From Patescibacteria group bacterium (lineage in GTDB: Bacteria > Patescibacteriota > Saccharimonadia > CAILAD01 > GCA-016700035): a DNA stretch of 5,338 nucleotides. The stretch is taken from the NCBI GenBank assembly GCA_030917125.1, contig JAUPVH010000055.1, forward strand, positions 1-5,338, given 5' to 3'. Both the position numbers and the translations under genes were made by a program. Below the pieces are notes generated by a model. It made no database searches and had not been told where the DNA came from. It worked only from the letters and a program-made list of their open reading frames with translations. This document shows positions 4,794-5,338 of the stretch, piece after piece. Each line of letters begins with the position of its first letter. Position 1 is the stretch's first letter.

Positions 4794-5338
4794 TATCATA
4801 GGAGCTTTCCCTTGGGAGCAAACTTGCTAATTCGGTAAGTTTTGTTCGGTGACTGGTTTTACAGATAATGTGTGCAATATAGCCCTGGTGACTACGCGTG
4901 TGATTGGGTATGGCGGGACCAAGAAGTATGATTCCTGCTGGAATGTTGGTATCTCGGAGCCAGTCCTCGGCTTTTTGCAAAGCAATTTGTTGTGAGCTGC
5001 CAAAGAAGTTGATGCGCGCTAGGTACTGGTAAGGGGGGTAGTGGAATTGCTGGCGGCGAGCGAGCTCATCATCCACGAAAGTTTGCCAGTCATGCGTTAA
5101 AATAGTCTGCCAATGCGGATTGTCTGGTTGTCTGGTTTGAATGACTACTTCACCGATTCTGTCTCCGCGACCAGCTCGTCCGGCTGCCTGCATAATGAGG
5201 CCGACGCCACGTTCGCGACTTTGAAAGTCATCGCCGAATAACAGCTCGTCTCCGGCGACTATCCCTACGAGTGTGACCCGAGGAAAATCGAGACCCTTGG
5301 CAATCATTTGAGTTCCGACTAGCATGTCGATTTCGCCG
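4771..5338 (-). CDS. priA: Primosomal protein N' (replication restart helicase PriA), C-terminal part (5' truncated)
   Basis: This is the last 188 residues of PriA, the 3'-5' DNA helicase that recognises stalled forks and reloads the replisome. The frame is open to the window edge. Codons before the first methionine read Gly-Glu-Ile-Asp, matching the family's GEADILVGTQM-type helicase motif V block, so that methionine is internal. Visible features are VGTQMIAKGLDFP, the GDDFQSRERG region, motif VI as QAAGRAGRG (commonly QVAGRAGR), the ELARRQQFHYPPY segment and a C-terminal domain ending YDIDPISIF, close to the usual DVDPxxLL end of the family. The Walker A and DEAH motifs and the zinc-binding cysteines would lie upstream, outside the window. 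It precedes def and fmt in the conserved priA-def-fmt order. The 12 nt to def suggest co-transcription, although a def promoter may lie inside its last codons. Confidence 0.95.
   Translation of the reverse strand, partial: GEIDMLVGTQMIAKGLDFPRVTLVGIVAGDELLFGDDFQSRERGVGLIMQAAGRAGRGDRIGEVVIQTRQPDNPHWQTILTHDWQTFVDDELARRQQFHYPPYQYLARINFFGSSQQIALQKAEDWLRDTNIPAGIILLGPAIPNHTRSHQGYIAHIICKTSHRTKLTELASLLPRESSYDIDPISIF

Noticed and set aside
5100..5200. Alanine in PriA motif VI (QAAGRAGRG for QVAGRAGR) as a defect
   Set aside because: The catalytic arginine and glycines are kept, and Val to Ala is a mild change.
1..5338. tRNA, rRNA, CRISPR array, insertion sequence or phage elements
   Set aside because: None was seen. 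The window is nearly all explained by conserved protein genes, and there are no tandem repeats or transposase-like frames.

Overview
The window holds a compact, fully coding stretch of a bacterial chromosome given over almost entirely to protein synthesis. Base composition looks moderate. Genes are packed with 1-20 nt overlaps or very short gaps, and the only noncoding stretches are a few to 38 nt long. The proteins are short for their families (IF-2 of 589 residues, RbfA of 106, Def of 187, Fmt of 314). UGA is used as an ordinary stop (rnpM/ylxR and priA), so the glycine-UGA code of Gracilibacteria/Absconditabacteria is not in use. Small proteins, an S1 protein in the position usually held by NusA, and a stand-alone receiver protein beside the translation genes suggest a Patescibacteria (CPR) member, possibly Saccharibacteria. 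That assignment is an inference of modest confidence.

Left arm, plus strand (1-3273): the 3' end of a ribosomal-protein-S1-like gene with two visible S1 domains, then rnpM/ylxR, infB (translation initiation factor IF-2), rbfA (30S maturation factor) and a receiver-only response regulator. The first four are tightly linked (4 nt gap, ATGA overlap, TAATG overlap) and look like one operon. The response regulator follows a 38 nt gap that contains a promoter-like sequence placed so that transcription would start at its AUG.

Right arm, minus strand (5338-3270): the 3' end of priA (replication restart helicase), then def (peptide deformylase) and fmt (methionyl-tRNA formyltransferase). This is the widely conserved priA-def-fmt order. 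The two arms converge, and the stop codons of the response regulator and fmt share one TTAA.

Functionally, Fmt makes the fMet-tRNA that IF-2 brings to the 30S subunit, RbfA and S1 prepare or assist the 30S subunit, and Def removes the formyl group from new chains. Most of the formyl-methionine initiation cycle therefore lies in about 5 kb. No new system is evident. The most interesting signals are (i) two matching promoter-like elements (TTGACC, 17-18 nt, a -10-like hexamer, exactly 6 nt, ATG) in front of the response regulator and def, the two genes without a Shine-Dalgarno sequence that also have a gap upstream, suggesting leaderless transcripts; (ii) a 6-bp inverted repeat across the response regulator start; and (iii) family-atypical details in RbfA, Def and Fmt.
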